Below are positions 42,195 through 45,483 of a stretch of 45,483 bases of DNA, in pieces. The DNA is taken from NCBI RefSeq assembly GCF_001275675.1, contig NZ_LITM01000008.1:1-45483 (forward strand). Reading direction: 5' to 3'. Both the position numbers and the translations under genes were made by a program. Positions within the stretch are counted from its first letter, which is position 1. Each line of letters begins with the position of its first letter. Origin of the DNA: Lysinibacillus sp. FJAT-14745. GTDB taxonomy: Bacteria; Bacillota; Bacilli; Bacillales_A; Planococcaceae. The notes under the pieces are model-generated. The model searched no databases and was not told where the DNA came from. It saw nothing but the letters and a program-made list of their open reading frames with translations.

Positions 42195-42264
42195 ACCAAA
42201 TTGCCTCCGTTCGTGCTAAAATATTTCCTTGTGTGTCTATCATACTAGATATTTTAAAAATCAG

Positions 42265-42289
42265 ATATCGGAAAAACTGACTATTTTTC
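42265..42289 (-). promoter_or_regulatory. Possible sigma-D-type promoter of the LysM endopeptidase
   Basis: GAAA-N13-TCCGATAT on the minus strand; the -10 equals that of the flaG promoter. The spacing is 1-2 nt shorter than usual. Confidence 0.45.
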
Positions 42290-42443
42290 AAACAATTTAT
42301 GAATCTTACTGATTCCGACAAATTCTTACAAATTTTTAAAGAATATTAATTGCAAGATTAGTATTCATATGATAACATACACTTCTGTATTTAAAATTTT
42401 TAGAAAGTTTTATCTTTTCAAACTTAAAGGAGTTTTAATTTTT

Positions 42444-43763
42444 ATGAAAAACATCTTGCTTTTCATCAAGGAAAATTTGGCAGTAGGTTTACTATTATTT
42501 GCCTTATTTTTAGGTGCTGGAAATATTATCTTCCCCCCATTATTAGGTCAACAAGCTGGTGAACATATAACAACAGCCATGATTGGTTTCTTAATAACAG
42601 GTGTCGGATTACCACTATTAGCAATCGTTGCTATTGCGAAAGCAGGTGGCGATCTACAATTACTTGCTAATCGTGTCAGCCCTACCTTTGGTGTTATTTT
42701 TACATCAATCGTTTATTTAGCGATTGGACCATTTTTTGCAGTGCCGCGTACAGGCTCTGTATCCTATGAAATTGGGATTGCCCCATTACTCCCAGAGGCA
42801 GCAACTCATCATTGGGCACCACTTTTCATTACTTCTGTAGTATTTTTTGCCTTTATACTATTCTTAGCGATTAACCCTTCAAAGCTTGTCGATCGCGTTG
42901 GGAAAATTTTAACGCCTGCTCTATTGGCCGTTATTTTACTACTGGCGATTAAAAGCTTTATTTCCCCAATGGGTGAACCAGGGACAGCTATAGGAAAATA
43001 CACTAAGTCACCGTTGACTGAAGGCTTTGTTCAAGGCTACTTAACAATGGATGTACTAAGTGCACTCGTTTTCGGAATCGTTATTTTGCAAGCATTGCGC
43101 GACATGGGTATGTCGGATACTAAAAAGCAAGTCAAAACGACAATTTTCGCGGGAATTGTTGCCGCTCTTGGCTTATCATTTGTCTATATCTCACTTGGAC
43201 AAATTGGTAACACTAGTATTGATGCAATTGGTACTTTTGATAATGGTGGTACTATTATTGCGAAGTCAGCTGAAGTTCTTTTTGGTAAACTTGGAAGTAT
43301 CATATTAGCTGTCACAATTTTACTAGCTTGTATATCTACTGCTGTAGGTTTACTGACTGCCAATGCTCAATATTTCCATAAACTATTTCCTAAAGTTTCG
43401 TATAAAACGTTTTTAGTAATTTTCACAATTTTCAGTGCAGCGATTACAAACGTAGGTCTTGAAACAATTATTAGTGCATCACTACCTGTATTATTAATCA
43501 TCTATCCGCTAGCGATGGTGTTAATGGTTCTGTCGCTTTTCGATAACTTCTTTAAAGGTGGAAAGATTGTTTACATTTTAGCTTTAATTCCTACATTCTT
43601 TGTTAGTCTGAATGATGGTTTAAAGGAAATGAAGATTACAATTGCACCATATGTGAACATTTTAAAAGCTTTACCATTATACGAGCAAAGTCTGGCATGG
43701 CTTGTACCTGCAATAATCGGTGCGCTTATCGGCTTTATCATTCATAAGCTAATAAAAAAATAA
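42444..43763 (+). CDS. brnQ: Branched-chain amino acid transporter BrnQ (LIVCS family)
   Basis: A 439-residue membrane protein with about twelve segments and the LIVCS N-terminal signature FALFLGAGNIIFPPLLGQQAG. It imports Leu, Ile and Val with Na+ or H+. The ATG at 42444 has AAAGGAG upstream; 25 earlier in-frame codons begin without a ribosome site. Divergent from the LysM gene. No T-box leader is visible in the 250 bp upstream. Confidence 0.95.
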   Translation: MKNILLFIKENLAVGLLLFALFLGAGNIIFPPLLGQQAGEHITTAMIGFLITGVGLPLLAIVAIAKAGGDLQLLANRVSPTFGVIFTSIVYLAIGPFFAVPRTGSVSYEIGIAPLLPEAATHHWAPLFITSVVFFAFILFLAINPSKLVDRVGKILTPALLAVILLLAIKSFISPMGEPGTAIGKYTKSPLTEGFVQGYLTMDVLSALVFGIVILQALRDMGMSDTKKQVKTTIFAGIVAALGLSFVYISLGQIGNTSIDAIGTFDNGGTIIAKSAEVLFGKLGSIILAVTILLACISTAVGLLTANAQYFHKLFPKVSYKTFLVIFTIFSAAITNVGLETIISASLPVLLIIYPLAMVLMVLSLFDNFFKGGKIVYILALIPTFFVSLNDGLKEMKITIAPYVNILKALPLYEQSLAWLVPAIIGALIGFIIHKLIKK

Positions 43764-43780
43764 AAGTTCTTCATCTAACT

Positions 43781-43891
43781 TGAATCTGCATGCTTTTTGC
43801 GAATAAGCCTCAAGCTTCTTTTAGACAACGACTGTCTATGAATCTTGCATAAACTTACTTTCACGCAAAAGACTAGCAGATTCATTTTTTT
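43781..43891 (+). terminator. Long branched terminator of brnQ
   Basis: TGAATCTGC (43781-43789) pairs with GCAGATTCA (43876-43884) followed by seven T. Extra pairing (CTTTTTGCG with CGCAAAAG) and an inner TAGACA / TGTCTA hairpin lie within. The size, about 110 nt, is unusual. Confidence 0.7.
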
Positions 43892-43915
43892 GTAGTAAAT
43901 CCCCTCCTTTTCCTA

Positions 43916-43945
43916 TTCACGCTTATATGGAAATTCATGTATAAT
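43916..43945 (+). promoter_or_regulatory. Possible sigma-A promoter of the S41 protease gene
   Basis: TTCACG and TATAAT with an 18-nt spacer, 27 nt before the ATG. The -10 is perfect, the -35 weak. Confidence 0.45.
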
Positions 43946-43971
43946 AAAGATAATTAGAAAAGAGGTGTCCC

Positions 43972-45357
43972 ATGAAAAAAATATTGTGGTCTTTCGTATT
44001 CGTTCTAAGCTTTTTCATCTTTCCATTTACAAACGCTTCTGCTGCAAGCAATGAACAACAGCTTGTAAAGGAAATCAAGGCAATTATTGAGGAAAAATAT
44101 GTTGGAACCATCCATGGAGATTTGCAAAAAGCTAAAACAATTCCTGAAATCATTGATATGCTAGACCCTTATTCCACATATTTTACGAAAAAGGAACTAG
44201 AGGATTATATGAATAGCATCGATCTATCAACATTTGGGATTGGTGTAATCATCGAAGAACATGCAGATGGCATTCATATTTTACAAGTGTTTGAGGATAG
44301 CGGTGCATCTAATGCCGGTGTAGTTGCTGGAGACATTATTATTGCCATTAACGGGCAATCCGTAGTAGGAAGCTCTACACAAGAAGCCTCCTCCTTATTA
44401 ATTGGTGATGAAGATACTAAAATAGAAGTGACCCTCAAACATGCAGATGGTAAAACTTCTACTACAACCATTACACGAAAAAAATTCACATTACCAAATG
44501 TAGAATCTACCTTACTGTTTGGGGATGTTGGATATATTGCTATGTCATCCTTCACAGAAGACGGTGCAAAGCTTGTCAAGGATGCACTTATTCAATTAAA
44601 ACAGCGTGGTGCAACCTCTTTTATATTTGATTTACAAAACAATGGTGGCGGCTATGTGTCAACAGCTGAGGAGATTGCAGGGCTATTCCCGAACACAAAA
44701 ATTGCGTATTTACTACAAGAAGCACATGCCACTTATAAAATACGTGCAGTCAATCAAAACGAAAAATTCCCAGCTGATACACGTATTCTCGTAAATCGCT
44801 ATAGTGCTAGTGCCTCTGAAATGTTATCAGCAACATTACAAGATCAGCAATCTGCTATTTTATATGGAGAAACTACGTATGGAAAAGGCTGTATGCAAGG
44901 CTTTTTTGAATTGCAAGATGGTAGCTATTTAAAGCTTACTATTGGTAATTTTACAGGTCCTTCAGGGAAAACGATTAATGAAGTTGGGGTAAAACCGAAC
45001 GTCCAAACAAAAACTGCTCCTATTTTCCAGGCACATTATGATGCAATTAAAGCACAATATACCAATTATAAAGAGCTTGCAAGCTTAAAAAATGTACCAA
45101 CGTCTAAAACATTTACCGTGAAATTCTCACAAGCACTCACTCCGGAGATTGCTAAAGGCAGTGTACAGCTTGTCGCTTTAGGCGGTAACGAAGTACCAAT
45201 TACTGCAAAAGTCGATGGTAGTTCATTACTTGTTACTCCATCAAAACCGTTAAACAGTGGGCGAGAGTACATGCTACTTGTTCATCCATCTATTCAAAAA
45301 GAATCAGACAATAAGCTTCAAAAAGGCGCTTATCTTCATATTACAGTTAAGAAATAA
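43972..45357 (+). CDS. CtpB-like S41 serine protease with C-terminal Ig-like domain
   Basis: A 461-residue secreted protease: signal peptide to about residue 24 (ASA), a PDZ domain near 85-165, and the S41 core with S280 in YSASASE and K305/Q309 in YGKGCMQ. Residues about 378-461 (TFTVKFSQALTPEIAKGSV to the end) look like an SbsA-type Ig-like (Big_5) domain, an addition not found in B. subtilis CtpB. CtpB trims extracellular proteins such as SpoIVFA in sporulation; the target here is unknown. The position near a secA homologue recalls B. subtilis yvjB. Confidence 0.9.
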   Translation: MKKILWSFVFVLSFFIFPFTNASAASNEQQLVKEIKAIIEEKYVGTIHGDLQKAKTIPEIIDMLDPYSTYFTKKELEDYMNSIDLSTFGIGVIIEEHADGIHILQVFEDSGASNAGVVAGDIIIAINGQSVVGSSTQEASSLLIGDEDTKIEVTLKHADGKTSTTTITRKKFTLPNVESTLLFGDVGYIAMSSFTEDGAKLVKDALIQLKQRGATSFIFDLQNNGGGYVSTAEEIAGLFPNTKIAYLLQEAHATYKIRAVNQNEKFPADTRILVNRYSASASEMLSATLQDQQSAILYGETTYGKGCMQGFFELQDGSYLKLTIGNFTGPSGKTINEVGVKPNVQTKTAPIFQAHYDAIKAQYTNYKELASLKNVPTSKTFTVKFSQALTPEIAKGSVQLVALGGNEVPITAKVDGSSLLVTPSKPLNSGREYMLLVHPSIQKESDNKLQKGAYLHITVKK

Positions 45358-45358
45358 C

Positions 45359-45400
45359 AAATTCCTCTCACCTTTAAGTAGTGGTGAGAGGAATTTTTTT
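45359..45400 (+). terminator. Intrinsic terminator of the S41 protease gene
   Basis: AAATTCCTCTCACC / GGTGAGAGGAATTT perfect 14-bp stem, 10-nt loop and T-run. The remaining 83 bases show no gene. Confidence 0.93.
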
Positions 45401-45483
45401 AATTTATAACAGGCGTGTTGATTAGGAAAAAATAAGTTTATTATTGAGCGATAAAAGGATTTTTTCGTTACCACTTTGCCAAT

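Noticed and set aside
42300-42345. WalR-type box (TGTAAG-N4-TGTCGG) upstream of the LysM gene
   Set aside because: Both half-sites and the spacing deviate from TGTWAH-N5-TGTWAH.

Overview
The window reads as chromosome of a motile, S-layer-forming, AT-rich Bacillales bacterium, most likely Lysinibacillus or a close relative. Gene order from the right-hand part of the flagellar region matches the Bacillus subtilis blocks comFA-comFC-yvyF-flgM-flgN-flgK-flgL-yviE-fliW-csrA-hag and flaG-fliD-fliS/T, followed by degV, degSU, yvyE, an LCP protein and tagO. The accessory Sec pair SecA2-SlaP is typical of S-layer bacilli. The genus call is inference from gene content and order.

Layout. (1) 116-3353, minus: a lic-like set (cytidylyltransferase, LicB-like permease, fused nucleotidyltransferase-choline kinase), divergent from 3469-5490, a cytosolic TPR-like/alkaline-phosphatase-superfamily protein that I do not recognise. 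(2) 5640-6600: decayed IS66 transposase. (3) 6741-9815, minus: fliS, fliT, fliD, flaG from a sigma-D-type promoter that overlaps the terminator of the next block. (4) 10107-18866, minus: a full set of enzymes for CMP-legionaminic acid (legF, E, H, I, G, C, B), a small unknown protein and a Maf-type flagellin glycosyltransferase. (5) 18867-19580: decayed non-coding DNA. (6) 19644-24395, minus: hag with a CsrA-type leader, an IS30 element, csrA, fliW, yviE, flgL. (7) 24425-27544, minus: flgK, flgN, flgM, yvyF. (8) 27628-30780: comFC, comFA, degV. (9) 31209-33954: a lipoprotein and degU/degS. (10) 34111-37377: yvyE, LCP ligase, tagO. (11) 37602-40864: secA2-slaP. (12) 41289-45357: a LysM-NlpC/P60 endopeptidase, a brnQ transporter and a CtpB-like protease.

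How it fits together. Legionaminic acid is made from a nucleotide-linked GlcNAc, activated with CMP and put on flagellin in the cytosol by Maf. FliS, FliW and CsrA couple flagellin level to translation, and FlgM/sigma-D controls the late genes. The lic-like genes would supply an activated choline-type group for a second decoration whose acceptor is unknown. DegS-DegU, ComFA/FC and the LysM endopeptidase connect to motility, competence and cell separation. SecA2-SlaP, TagO and the LCP protein serve export and anchoring of the cell surface layer.

Most unusual signals: three intergenic tandem arrays with a shared 21-bp period (29610-29861, 36064-36230, 40943-41195), two of them built from the same alternating pair of units; a 201-bp foldback element ahead of degV; the cytosolic phosphatase-superfamily protein beside a lic operon lacking a visible transferase; and the small partner gene overlapping maf.
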